Assembly (NCBI GenBank): GCA_022497155.1
Contig: MU385719.1
Location: forward strand, 372,001 to 436,000
Direction of reading: 5' to 3'
Source: Whalleya microplaca
Taxonomy: Eukaryota > Ascomycota > Sordariomycetes > Xylariales > Xylariaceae
DNA: 64,000 nucleotides
Shown piece by piece: positions 49,506 through 60,686 of this stretch (its first letter is position 1; each line of letters opens with the position of its first letter). The notes under the pieces were generated by a model. It searched no databases and was not told the DNA's origin. It saw only the letters and a list, made by a program, of their open reading frames with translations. Position numbers and translations under genes: made by a program.

Positions 49506-52022
49506 TCAGATGCAAAGCTCATCGTCGCTATAGTCGTCTCCGAACATGCTGCTTCGTTGACTTGACAAGCTAGATCGCGGTTTAGCACCGAGGACAATTC
49601 GTTCCACGCTCTTCCTCGGCTTCTTAGTAATCACTCGGTTCTGGTTTTCCTTATCGGCGCCTAGCTCGTCAGGGAGTAAGTGGGCAGGCGTCGATTTCAA
49701 AGCGACATCTCTGCTCTGCTTCAATGGCACAATCTTCGTCGTCGCGCGCGTTTCGTTATCCCGAGAAGCGTACGTACGCTTCTTTGCGTGGGCGCGTTGG
49801 GTCCCAAGGTCCAGAGAACGTTGCATTGGACGACCCCTGTCTGTTTTAGGATCTGCAACAGTATCTGCATCACGATATATCAAGCTTTCGAGCTGCGCGG
49901 TCGCTTGTTCGGCAGACTTGCCGTGATCTACGCCCGCTCCCGACGACGATCGCAGTTGTCTGGTCCTGGGCCGTCGTCTTTCGATTTCTGGGCTCGCCGT
50001 CACCCACTCGCCTATTGTTTCCTCCCAGCGGTAGCCCGTGAACAGGGAGCGCGAACGCTTCGCATCGTTCCCTCCTCCTCCTCTCCCCAGGGATTGACTG
50101 GACGTCAACCGCTCGGCGTAGATGAGATCTCTCACGTTGCTGGTCTGCTGGGCCAATAAGAATGCCGCCGCCGCCTTCATACTATCCATGGTCTCTTGTT
50201 CCAGCTCCAGACTACCCAATTGCTGGAATATCATATCCAAGCAATTATGAGACGCCAGGGACATCCCCCGACCGCAGCTCCGCGCAACAGATGATATGAA
50301 TGAGGCCATCTCATCAAAACTATGTCTCGTACGGCTGCTCCTTGCAGAACTGGGGTTCATGTTCTGTCGCCAGGCTTCCCCAAGGCTGTTTCTGAGCTGA
50401 GATTTGACGTGGTCGCTTCGAGCCTGGTTCGATGAGAGGAATAACGCCATATGCAAGAAATCATTCCCCAGGCCAGCTCGAGTGGCTCTCGACATTTTCA
50501 ACTGGGCTATGCTAGCGTTGAAAATATATCTGATCCTGGTGCCGATAAGAGATATCTTTGTAGCTTCTACTTTTGAAATGGATGTTGACAGGAGCTCATT
50601 TTCGCCTAGTGCACTCATCGCCGCTAGAATCGTGAGCGCGCTTGTCAACGTCTGACTATTCGCTAAAGCCATGTCTCTTTCTAATCGAGCGCTTTCTGTG
50701 CTGCCTGTGAGCGTCCGCCTTCGGCAGCACAATAGCGAAATCGCCTGGTGCATGAAAGTGCTTGCATCGTTCGCTGCCTCTGCCGTTGATAGGTGTCGAG
50801 CAGCTAGGCCCCATATACGCTCAAACTCGCGAGTTGCAAGCCAGTCCTGTGGTAAGCTATGATTCGATAGCAAGAGGGAATATTGTCGAAGGAGAAAGGA
50901 GCTATGGCCAGACTTATTGGCAAAGGTCCATAGTATCGAGAGAGGTTGGAGGGAAGAAAGTCCCGCGAAGGAGCTATCTGTCGTGAGTGGTTGAGGGTAT
51001 TGACGGTCGACTAGCGCAGCGACAAGTTCCTCGGCTTCTGACAACGCGCCAGCTTGGACACATAGATCAACCAATAACTGCAAGAAGTCGTTGCTGAACA
51101 GCCCTTCTGAAATTGCCTGCTTCACCGCATTGAGCCCATCTGCCCTGACGACGACTCTGAGGTGTTTCCAACCGTGATTTGACCCGATCGAATCCAAATA
51201 GTCATAGATTTGGGCTGACGTGTCGACCTCGTCGAGTGTAGATATCGTCCCATTTTGCTCAGCTTCCATCCTTTCCCAGGATTCGAGTTCTTCGATGTAC
51301 TGGGGCACTCTCCTCAGACACACGTCTAGAAGTGACCGCGGGCCCTTTGACGGTTTGGATTCGTGCCGCGTTGCTTTTAAAAGGGCCTCGAAGCTCTTGT
51401 AGATCGCCTCCAAGTCATTGTGTCTATTAGGCGCTAGCTGAGACCGCAGCGTGGTAAGACGTTGATCGAGGTCCTTTTGCCGCGCTGGTGGTCCTTTCTT
51501 CATACGAGGGTCTCGCCTATTTCCGCCCTTGCACAGTTCTGACTCCGTGATGCCTTTATTGACAGTGCCGGGTGATGGAACGACCTGTCCACGTGCACGT
51601 CGTAGTAACGGAGTTGAAGCAAAAAGCTCGCCAGGAGCTAATGTACTTTCATGGCGCCGGAGGCATTGGGACGTCTTCACAGCCCCAGCTTTCTCCATCG
51701 CTCCATCCCGTCCCCCGTTTTTGCTGAAAGCTTGCTTCTGAGAATAAGTGAGACGGATCCTCTTCCTAGGCATCAACCATTCGCATTCGGTGCTTTGCCG
51801 TCTAGTCACTGTCGTCGTCTCCCGCTTATGCTCGAGGTCATCAATGGGGCTTGATAATGAGATTGCTATGTCCTTTCTCACAGAAGCGATACGTGAGAGC
51901 AATGGCCGAAGTAAGCGCTGACAGCGCGCAGCGGTCCATGGTTGCGTTGGTTCCCCGTGCCTCTCAGGCTTCGGTGCTGTGCGCCTTGGCTTAGAGGGGG
52001 TCGCGAACTCATCCGGCAACAT
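49506..52022 (-). CDS. Unrecognised 838-residue basic, probably nuclear protein
   Basis: A single exon with a clear ATG at 52022. The N-terminus is basic and Pro-rich (TPSKPRRTAPKPERHGEPTQ), followed by PWTAARCQRLLRPLLSRI, then RKRIRLTYSQKQ. The middle (about residues 200-640) is predicted helical, with repeat-like Leu-rich segments such as SEAEELVAALVDRQ and SNDFLQLLVDLCVQAGAL. The C-terminus is Arg/Lys/Ser-rich and ends MFGDDYSDDELCI, an acidic tip. I do not recognise a named domain. The basic stretches suggest nuclear localisation; the helical core could be a scaffold. Length, codon use and the absence of stops over 2.5 kb make a real gene nearly certain. It probably has orthologues in related fungi annotated as hypothetical. 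Confidence 0.85.
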   Translation of the reverse strand: MLPDEFATPSKPRRTAPKPERHGEPTQPWTAARCQRLLRPLLSRIASVRKDIAISLSSPIDDLEHKRETTTVTRRQSTECEWLMPRKRIRLTYSQKQAFSKNGGRDGAMEKAGAVKTSQCLRRHESTLAPGELFASTPLLRRARGQVVPSPGTVNKGITESELCKGGNRRDPRMKKGPPARQKDLDQRLTTLRSQLAPNRHNDLEAIYKSFEALLKATRHESKPSKGPRSLLDVCLRRVPQYIEELESWERMEAEQNGTISTLDEVDTSAQIYDYLDSIGSNHGWKHLRVVVRADGLNAVKQAISEGLFSNDFLQLLVDLCVQAGALSEAEELVAALVDRQYPQPLTTDSSFAGLSSLQPLSILWTFANKSGHSSFLLRQYSLLLSNHSLPQDWLATREFERIWGLAARHLSTAEAANDASTFMHQAISLLCCRRRTLTGSTESARLERDMALANSQTLTSALTILAAMSALGENELLSTSISKVEATKISLIGTRIRYIFNASIAQLKMSRATRAGLGNDFLHMALFLSSNQARSDHVKSQLRNSLGEAWRQNMNPSSARSSRTRHSFDEMASFISSVARSCGRGMSLASHNCLDMIFQQLGSLELEQETMDSMKAAAAFLLAQQTSNVRDLIYAERLTSSQSLGRGGGGNDAKRSRSLFTGYRWEETIGEWVTASPEIERRRPRTRQLRSSSGAGVDHGKSAEQATAQLESLIYRDADTVADPKTDRGRPMQRSLDLGTQRAHAKKRTYASRDNETRATTKIVPLKQSRDVALKSTPAHLLPDELGADKENQNRVITKKPRKSVERIVLGAKPRSSLSSQRSSMFGDDYSDDELCI

Positions 52023-53023
52023 TGCGTGAGCTATAGCAAATAGACATAAAGCAAATATCTATACCATGTTTCTAAAGATATATCTATGCGTGCTCGGCTT
52101 GTTGATGCACGGTAAGAAGCTTCATGGAGATGATGCTACCCCTAACACTCGAATCAAAATAAACGATACGACGCGGTGAGCGGTCAGGTAGAGCAGGGGA
52201 TGTGATGCAAGATGCCCCTGTGTAAATATATTCGGTCCCAAAAATGCATCAATGTACTGTAGAAAGCCAAGATAGGAATTGTATTCTGCAAGGGTAAAAC
52301 TAGAGCAATCACTAGGAGTAGAGATGAATGAGGCTTGTGATGCAAGCAATTAATTGTTTACTTGATTTCCTAATAGGGAATAGAGGATTGGGCATTGCAG
52401 CTTATTGAAGGCCCACGTTTGGGCGATACACAAACATCGCCGCCAATCAGGGCCCGGGCTTAGGTAACCGGCTAACTGACAACGAAGCACCTACCCTCTA
52501 TTGAAGAATCATATATCTACGTAATATCCTATGGTAGGCCCTTGCGCGCTTTCCAGGTCCTGAAAACGGATCGTGAAACCAATCAAATATTTTACAGGAA
52601 AACTACTTGCCTGCAGTGTTACGTGATTAGCGCATCATCATTAGGGCGGACAAGGGTCCCTCAACCTTTAAGGATCGCCGTAGCTCCGGGTTGCCGGGAA
52701 CAGCCGGCTTTTTTGAGTCTTGATGAAAAAAAAAATGTGCTTAGCTTTGGCAACTGGCAAAAAAATGTCTTCCCGCTTCATATAGCCAATCTCAGAACCT
52801 ACAACAAGATCAATTGGCCGGCCATTCCTTTACTACGTCTGTATAATACTTCACGAACTTGTTCATTAGTTCTTTCAGAGCTTCTCCTGCAGTTTCCCCC
52901 CCTCCCCAAAGCTGTCGTTAGATCTCTCGCCCTGTCTTTATACGAGCACGAGGGCATTATAGACTGCGTCACGAATTTCACGAACCCATTTCTCAAAACC
53001 TTTTCTCCTATTACTTCAACAAG
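52023..53023. other. Divergent promoter region
   Basis: Between the 838-residue gene and the Clu1 gene, which are transcribed away from each other. A 175-codon plus-strand frame (52542-53069) overlaps the Clu1 start in another frame, looks non-coding and is likely leader sequence. Confidence 0.6.
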
Positions 53024-56000
53024 ATGGCTGAGAAACCGGAGTCTGAGACCCGAACTACTGGTATGCTGACCAGTATCGCATTAGTTAGTGGCTAGTTGAC
53101 ATAGTCTAACGCAGTTGAAGCTTCTGGCCCGGAAGCCAAAGCTCCTAATGGCCATACCGAAGATGCCCAACTCGACTCTAATGATCAAGAGGCTGAGGAG
53201 GATGCTGGGGATGCTGCAGAGGGTAAATGCGACCATTTACATGACCACAAAAAGGTGTATAATCTTGCTGACCTAGATATCTAGCACTGTATCCCTTGAC
53301 CATACACCTCCCTCATGAGCCAACTAAGATTCATGTTATGGTAAATAGGTCTCCTGTGCTAAACTAAAGCTCCTGTTATGCTCACTGCATATATAGGTTT
53401 CACCCCAAGAGCAAGTCCATGAGCTGCGCCAATCTATTATCGAGTTGCCAGCTGCTTTCCAATACTCCTGTTTCCACCTCGAGCACGCTGGGGAACGTCT
53501 CAACGATTTTGTACAAATCTCCGACGTGAAGGGGTTGGGCCCCGAAGCTGATATCCGCTTGGTGGAGGACCCTTACACTGAGAAGGAGGCAAGAATACAT
53601 GTTATTCGGATGCGTGATTTAGTTGGTGCGGCTGGAGATCGGACTGACACTTTGCACGGAGTTCTGCCTGGTGTCTCCCTGTTCGATTCGGTTACCACGA
53701 GTGCTAAGGATTACGACAATATCCAGGCCAGCGCTTACGAGTTCGATGCTCCTGCAAAGACTTCGACCCTTTTACCGAAAGAAGAAGAGCCTGCCCCTAA
53801 GACCGTAAAATCCGTTTCTCTGTCGCCGTGGAACCCTCCACCCTATCATCTTAGGCAGAAAGGTCACTTACTATATCTCCTTATTACGACGAATGAAGGA
53901 GAGCAGTATCAAATCACCTCGCATGTTGGGGGGTTTTTTGTGAACAAATCCTCTAATAGCAAATTCGACCCGTTTCCTCGAGCAGCTCCTAAGGGCCACT
54001 CTGCACACTCGTTGCTGACACTCCTAACTCAAATTTCGCCCTCCTTTTCAGATTCCTTCGAGCAACTCTTACAGTACAACAACCAGAAGGACCCTCTTGC
54101 CACATTCCAAATGACGAATGCGGTTCCTGCGGCACCATGGCTGGTTCCTTCGCCCTCTTCGGCGTTGTGTGCGCACACCTCAGACATCACGAGGACACAG
54201 GAGGGCTACCTTATTTCTGGTGTTGATAACACTGATACATTGCGAGACTGGAATGAAGAGTTCCAGTCGGCGCGAGAGCTGCCTAAAGAGACTGTCCAAG
54301 ATCGCGTCTTCCGAGAACGATTTGTGTCCAAACTCTTCGCAGATTACTCCGATGCTGCCGCTAGGGGAGCTATATTAGTCGCCCGCGGTGAAGTGACCCC
54401 ACTTAACCCAACAGAAGGTCGTGATGCCCAAATCTTCGTCTACAACAATGTGTTCTTCTCTTTTGGAGCTGATGGCGTAGGTACCTTCACATCGGAAGGC
54501 GGAGACGATGCTGCCAGGGTTGCCACAGGCAAAGATGTCAACGGCGTGCGCATCGTCAACCAACTAGACATCGATGGACTATACAGCCCCGCAACTGTTG
54601 TAGTTGACTACCTAGGAAAACGAATCGTTGGCCAAACAGTCGTGCCAGGCATATTTAAACAAAGAGAGCCTGGTGAGAACTCGATAGACTACGGTGCTGT
54701 GGAAGGCAAAGATGTCGTTGCGGCTGACGAACGTTTTGCTCCCACTTTTGAAAAGCTCTCAAAAGCATTGAAGGTTAAGAAACATGCAGTATGGGACAAA
54801 GATGGCAAGCGATTCGATTTGGAGGCAAGTGTTGAGACTAAAGGTCTCATGGGAACAGATGGCCGGAAATACGTGCTCGACTTGTACCGTATAACACCTC
54901 TCGACGTATTATGGCTGGAGGAGAACAATATCCCCGAGGAAGAGCGAGATGGACTTGAGTATCCTCACCGTATGACAGTCTTACGCCCAGAACTTGTCGA
55001 GTTGATTCGAAATCAGAAATGGTCGGCGTGGGTCAACAAGGAATTTACGCGTTTAAAGGAGAAATCGGCATCCAAGTCTGAGTCCCAGGATGAGCAAACC
55101 AATAAGGAATCCTCATCGACACAGGAAGAGAAGAAGGAAGAGGGCAAGGAAGAGAGCAAGGACGAAAACAAGGACGAGGAGAAGACCAATGAGGCCAAGG
55201 AAAAGGGTGCTGAGCCGGAGTCCGAAGATCGAATCGACCCTTCAGAGTTCAATTTCTCGCTCAACCCAGATGTCTTCAGTGGACAAGCCCCGCAGACCGA
55301 TGACGAGAAGGCAGAAATGGCCGCGGACGAAGAAGACGTTCGTAATGCATGCAAATATCTGCGCGACTCGGCGATGCCAGATTTTGTCAACGATATCAAA
55401 GCTTCAGATCTGCCTTTCCCTATGGATGGCCAGTCCCTTACTAAGATGATGCACAAGCGCGGAATCAACATGCGATACCTTGGGCAGATTGTGTCGCTCT
55501 GCGAAGGACCTCGACTCCTCCGCCTTCGAGACCTGTGCTTACAGGAGATGATCTCGAGATCATTCAAACATGTTGCGGGCAAATACCTACGCTATCTGCC
55601 AATCCCCCTTACATCTGCCTGCGTCGCCCATCTCCTTAATTGTCTCTTTGGAGCTGGCCTGAACAACAATCCCTCCGCTGACATCGACGAATCCCTCAAG
55701 TCTCTATATCCTGAGGCGGATTTAGCCTTTGCGGATCTGACACCAGAGAGCTTACGGAAAGAAATCGAAGCGCAGATAGTTCGTCGCTTCAAATTCACAT
55801 TAGATGCAGACTGGCATGAGAACATAAAACATTTGCAGCTTCTGCGCGAGGTATCTTTGAAACTTGGCCTTCAGATACAGGCGAAGAACTTCCAGTTCAC
55901 GAGTGATGCGAGCAGCGCCATTGAAGCTCCTGCGAATCGTGTTAATGGTCACACTAATGGTGAGAGCAAAAAGAAGAAGAAGAAGGCGAGAGATGGATCT

Positions 56001-57047
56001 CCATCTTCGATCGCTTCGTCTATCGGCAATGTGTGCACCTTCACTCCAGATGATATTGTCAATGTTGTCCCAATCATCAAGGACTCCGCACCAAAGAGTG
56101 CCATTTCCGAGGAGGCTCTCGAAGGTGGTCGGCACTCGATCATGCAAAATAATCGGAAGATTGGCCAAGAGTTATTGCTCGAAAGTCTGACTCTTCACGA
56201 GCAAATCTATGGAATATTACACCCCGAAGTTGCACGAGCGTACTCCAGCCTGGCACAGATTTACTACCAACTCGATGAGAAGGAGGCAGCTGTCGACTTA
56301 GCCCGGAAAGCCGTCATCGTAGCAGAGCGAACCGTCGGTGTCGACTCTGCGGAGACCTTGCTTTACTACCTGAACCTCGGTCTATACGTGCACGGATCAG
56401 GCGACAGCAAGTCCGCCCTAACATACGTCAAGCACGCGCTCGACCTCTGGAAGATCATCTACGGGCCAGACCACCCGGACTCGATCACGACGCTCAACAA
56501 CGCGGCGGTGATGCTGCAGCACATGCAAGCGTACCACGAGTCGCGGACCTGGTTCGAGCAGGCGCTGGGGGTGTGCGAGCGCGTGATGGGCAAGCAGTCG
56601 CTCCCCGCGGCCTCGCTGCTCTTCCAGCTGGCGCAGGCGCTCGCGCTCGACAACGAGTCCAAGGCGGCGCTGGGCCGCATGCGCGAGTGCTACAACATCT
56701 TCCTGCACCAGCTCGGCCCCGACAACAACAACACCAAGGAGGCCGAGACCTGGCTCGAGCAGCTCACCCAGAACGCCGTCGCCATCGCCAAGCGCGACAA
56801 GGACGCCCAGGCCCGCCGACTGCGCGCCGGCATCCGCTTCCCGCCCCGCAACGTCGCGCTCGGCGGCGGCGGCGCCGGTGCGTTGGGCCAGGCTCAGCAG
56901 CCGCAGCAGCAGACTCAGCCCGGCGGCCCCGATGCCAGGAGTATCGATGACCTCATCCAGTTCATCGAGGGCAGCAGCGCCCAGAAGAAGAGCACCAAGA
57001 AGCGCGCCGCTCGCGGCGGGCCCAAGACCCGTGTTGGCGGTTCCTAA
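53024..57047 (+). CDS. CLU1: Clustered mitochondria protein Clu1/CluA (eIF3-associated TIF31)
   Basis: Exons are 53024-53060, 53115-53222, 53285-53340 and 53397-57047: 1283 residues. Short exons 1-3 encode an acidic N-terminus (MAEKPESETRTT and following) and the start of the CLU_N domain (LTIHLPHEPTKIHVMVSPQE). A GSKIP-like part follows, then the central CLU domain (from about residue 350; DWNEEFQSARELPKETVQDR, RDAQIFVYNNVFFSFG). Next are a Lys/Glu-rich linker (about 629-676) and the eIF3-p135-like segment (INMRYLGQIVSLCEGPRLLR). The C-terminal TPR array (about 1000-1195) includes HPEVARAYSSLAQIYYQLDE and HPDSITTLNNAAVMLQHMQA. Clu proteins bind mRNAs for mitochondrial proteins and keep mitochondria dispersed in the cytoplasm. 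The tail is Gln/Gly-rich and basic. All junctions keep frame. Confidence 0.96.
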
Positions 57048-58461
57048 GATACCATCACCAAGAGGCCGGAGGGGATGGGGGAAATCCAACCCAGTTCACG
57101 AGTGAGTGATGATGTGCTCCCCCCTCTCCACCTGGGGGACGGAGAGACCTGGCTGGCAAGGGGGACAGACATGGGTAATGAATGGACGGACGGGGACAAT
57201 AGGGAGGGAGGGCCAGGGGAAAAAAAAGCGCCGGGCTCGGCATTTGCATATGATTTCCGAATTCGGGTGACAAAAAGCTACTTGGAGATGGGTTGACGGC
57301 ATGTCATGTCATTGAAACGTCTTTTGCTCCCTATTTTCCCTGGTGCATGCATGGGTCTCATCTTTCGGTTACGTGGTTTGGTCAGGAGCTTTCTCCTGGC
57401 TAGACTGACTGGCTGACGGACTCATCGGCTGGGCTGGGCTGGACTGGGCTTGGGTTCGTATCTCGGACAATACGGCATTTGTATATAGTAGGGAAGGGGG
57501 AAGGAAGGGGAGGCAGATATATGGATGGGGACGGGGATGGAATGGGATGGGACGGATTCGTGACGATGGATGGTGGTGGTGATGGTGGTGGGAAACAGTA
57601 CAAAAAAGCATTTAGGGAAAAAACTATGATACTCCTCTTTCCAACGCCCGGCGACGGTATGCATACCATGTCTACGTTGCGTGTGGTAATAGACATACAC
57701 ATCTTCGCTCTGCATCATCAACATCATCATCATCATCAGCAACAATTCACGAGATACGGGTCATGGATCTTTGCATACAGCGCAGAAAATCATTAATGAT
57801 CTATCTTCTTGTCTTCATGTTTGCAACATTCCTCCTTGATCATGCCTTTTAATCCGAACAAGGGAACTTGAATATGACATAGTGTTTGATTGTTGCCCGC
57901 TAGCCGACAATCTGCAGCAGCTGTTCTTCAAACACCATAGCGATTGTCATTTGTAAGTTCCCCCGGAGCAACTTCGTTTCCTGCGATGCTTGAATACTCT
58001 CGAACATGAAGCGACCCTGTCGAACGCCAGACTTTTTCCCTCGTACCTTACTTGCTTGCGTCCTTCCTATATAGATTCCCTCGCGTGGGAAAGAAAGAAA
58101 ACCAAATCGAGACCTAGCCAGCCAACGCCGCCGAAGGTATACACGTGTTCCGCCCCTGATGATAGCGAAGACCTGACAGCCGAACACCAGAACCGCCAAC
58201 AAAAAAATGCAAATTCCGAAACGCGATGCAACAGGGAGCAGTAAGAAACAAATCCGTGAACCATAATTCCAGAGAGGAGCTTGTCTTTATAATGTGAGAA
58301 AACCACGAGGTAGACCGATTCTGCCGAAAAAAGATTTGGTGGAGAAATCATCGCTTAGAGTGAGTCGTGTATTGAGATGGCCCAAGTCAAATATGCGGAC
58401 TAGGCAGATCCTTTCACAAGGCCAGACTCGATATCGCTCAAGTCGGGCCAATAGGCACCAT
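57048..58461. other. Convergent spacer CLU1 / forkhead gene
   Basis: 3' flanks of two converging genes. Contains a CAT/ATC trinucleotide tract (57715-57740) and G/A-rich simple sequence. Frames at 57369-58244 overlap in several phases and look like low-complexity artefacts. Confidence 0.6.
57715..57740. repeat. CAT trinucleotide repeat
   Basis: CATCATCAACATCATCATCATCATC-type tract in the convergent spacer. Confidence 0.85.
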
Positions 58462-60686
58462 TTATGCTCGGCCTCCATTAGCTCTGGGAACCAGACCGCC
58501 GATAGAGTGGTAGGAGCCGATACTTTGGAATCCCCTTGAGACAACGTTAGCAAAACTCCAAAATACAGTTTGTACTTGAAAGGAGGGGAGTGAACTTACT
58601 TGGTCAGGTCAAAACCACCTTCCTCTTCCTCTTCTTCCTCGACCACAGAGGCTCTCTCCAGTGTGTCCGCCCGGCCAGACCTGCTGGGACTAGCCACAGG
58701 TGACCGGTCGTCAGCAGCTGGAGGAGGGCTGCTACTGTTAGCCAAGCCAAGGGGCTTCAGTGGGCTTAGATCAAATTGCGACGGCTTCAAGGGCGTGCTG
58801 TTGATATCGGCATACTTCCAGAAAGGAGCCGGAGAGCTTGTCGGCATATGTTGACTGGGCCTCTGGGCCGTGCTAGGCGGCGCTAGCCGAGGGTGGACTC
58901 GATGAGGAGCCGGTGTCACCAAGGAAGCGCTCTCGTCCTGAAGATACGAAGAGGACAGAGTCGGTGGAGAACGCGGGGTGGCCTCAGCGGGACCAAATGA
59001 GCTCGAAGGCTCCAGTGCCTTCCGACGCGGAAGAGGACTGCCGTTCTGAAAGCTTGCCGGGCCCGAAGGCAGAAATTTGCGGTCTGGTGTAACCTGCGAC
59101 GGATTCAAGGACGATCTTGGGGGCGGTGATGTAACTGGTGAGCCTTTCCGCTTACGAACCGATCCAGGTTCCCGGTTTGTAACATCCCTGGTACCTTGTG
59201 AAGCATTGCCGGACTGGTTCGGCTGGCTAGGGGAGGAGGGCGCAGAAGAGCCACGGTGACCCCCGCGTCCTCCCTTATAGGCCACTCTGATCATCTCGTC
59301 TCGGGTATCAGGAACAAGCTCCCACTTCATACCTTTACCAGGTTCGTCTGTTGATCGTGGTGCCTTCGTGAACGATTTGTTCAACGACAGATTGTGTCTA
59401 ATGGAATTCTATGATTAAATTAGCTTGATGTTGTCAACGAGCTCAAGACAAATGAATTAAGACGAGGCTTACCTGCCAGCCGGAGGGTGGTTGGTGTCTA
59501 TAGTAGGCGTAATGATTGATGATGTACTGATAGATCCCAGCGAGATTCAACTTCTCCTCGCTAGTGCTTGTGATAGCCTGAGTAATCATCTGAGCGTAGC
59601 TGAAGTGCGGCTTAATGTGCTTGTTATCATCTTTAGCCAAGTCGACGTCATTCTGGTTCATCAACATGGTTCCAGAAGAGCTGTGTGCCGGTGTCTTCTG
59701 CTGGGAAGTAGTGGGCCGACTCTTGACAGATGGTGGTGTCCCTGGTCGTTTGTAGTCCGGAGGTGCCGGGGCAATCGGCTGTTGGAAGGCTTGGCCGCGA
59801 GAGGAAGAAGGTCTAGCAGTAGATTGCGACGACGATAGCTCTCCAGAAGGCGCGGTGGGCAAAGCTGTCCTGCCAGTCTCACGCATAGGACTCGATCTCG
59901 TCGGGGGTCGCAGGCCAGCCTGTTCTAGGTAGATGGAATGTATTCGGAGGGGACCGATATTCCCCGGTAAAACGAACATCATCTCAATGCCACCAATCTC
60001 AATGACCTCACCGCTAGACAGAGCATGAGGATCGTCGGACTTCTTTAAGGCCACGTTGTCGATCTTGAGTCCATTACGTCCCTTGGCCTGAACAAACCAC
60101 TTTCCAGGCTCCGAGTCGAAATAGATGACGCCGCTCTGACGCGAAAAGATCTTGGAAGGGCCGAGATCAATGTGGACGAATTCTCTATCTTCGGGATCGT
60201 AGGAAGGAGGATGGGAGTGAGAAGGCTCGGAGGCCCTACCAATATTAATAGACAGAGTCTTGATATAGTAGGTCCAGTCTTGGGCGGCTATTTTAGCGTA
60301 GGCCTCGATATCCTCGGTCTTGGCCTCGTGTATAGCATTGGCGTGGTCCTTGCTGGCTTGCGTAGGGGCACTTTTCAAGTGTTGAGTTACTTGCGTAATC
60401 AATCGATCGTCATCGTTGGTGGGCTCGGCAGCGGAGGGGTCGATAGTGAGGCTTGAGCCTTCATCGTCAATAGGCTCCGAGGGCGGCTCTTCAGCCTGGA
60501 ATCGCGACAGGTGGTCAGCATTGGCCAGGATCGGCCAGTGGGGGGTGGGAGGGGAGGAGAGGGGAGGCTTACCTTCTTTCTGCGCTTGGACGGTCGCGAC
60601 GGCGAGGATTGCTCGGGAAGGGCGGGACTAGGACTGAGGTCGCGAACGCGACGAGTCCTCTGGGATCGTTTAGAGGATGGAGCCAT
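58462..60686 (-). CDS. FHA-forkhead transcription factor (Fkh1/Fkh2-like)
   Basis: Exons are 60686-60573, 60495-59473, 59408-58600 and 58534-58462: 672 residues. The basic N-terminus ([20 protein letters not shown]) is followed by an FHA domain (about 114-205) with [27 protein letters not shown] and [15 protein letters not shown]. The forkhead domain (about 329-425) has [30 protein letters not shown], the recognition helix [13 protein letters not shown] and the wing [11 protein letters not shown]. An intron falls exactly before the recognition helix. The C-terminus is long, Ser/Pro-rich, with many SP/TP sites typical of CDK targets. It ends with the small exon [10 protein letters not shown]...NGGRA. 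Yeast Fkh1/Fkh2 drive G2/M genes and affect replication timing; a similar nuclear cell-cycle role is inferred. The four exons keep frame exactly. Confidence 0.95.

Noticed and set aside
49352..49597. Possible tRNA T-arm-like GGTTGAATTCGAGTCC near 49450 on the minus strand
   Set aside because: No matching acceptor, D-arm or anticodon arm could be built around it.
52542..53069. 175-codon plus-strand ORF overlapping the CLU1 start
   Set aside because: It overlaps the well-supported CLU1 first exon in another frame and lacks any domain; probably 5' leader.
56418..57089. 223-codon minus-strand ORF
   Set aside because: Antisense shadow of the GC-rich 3' end of CLU1; Leu/Gly/Ala-rich with no family resemblance.
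57369..57796. Several overlapping His/Pro/Ser-rich ORFs
   Set aside because: They are translations of CAT/GGATG simple repeats in different frames within a convergent 3' region.
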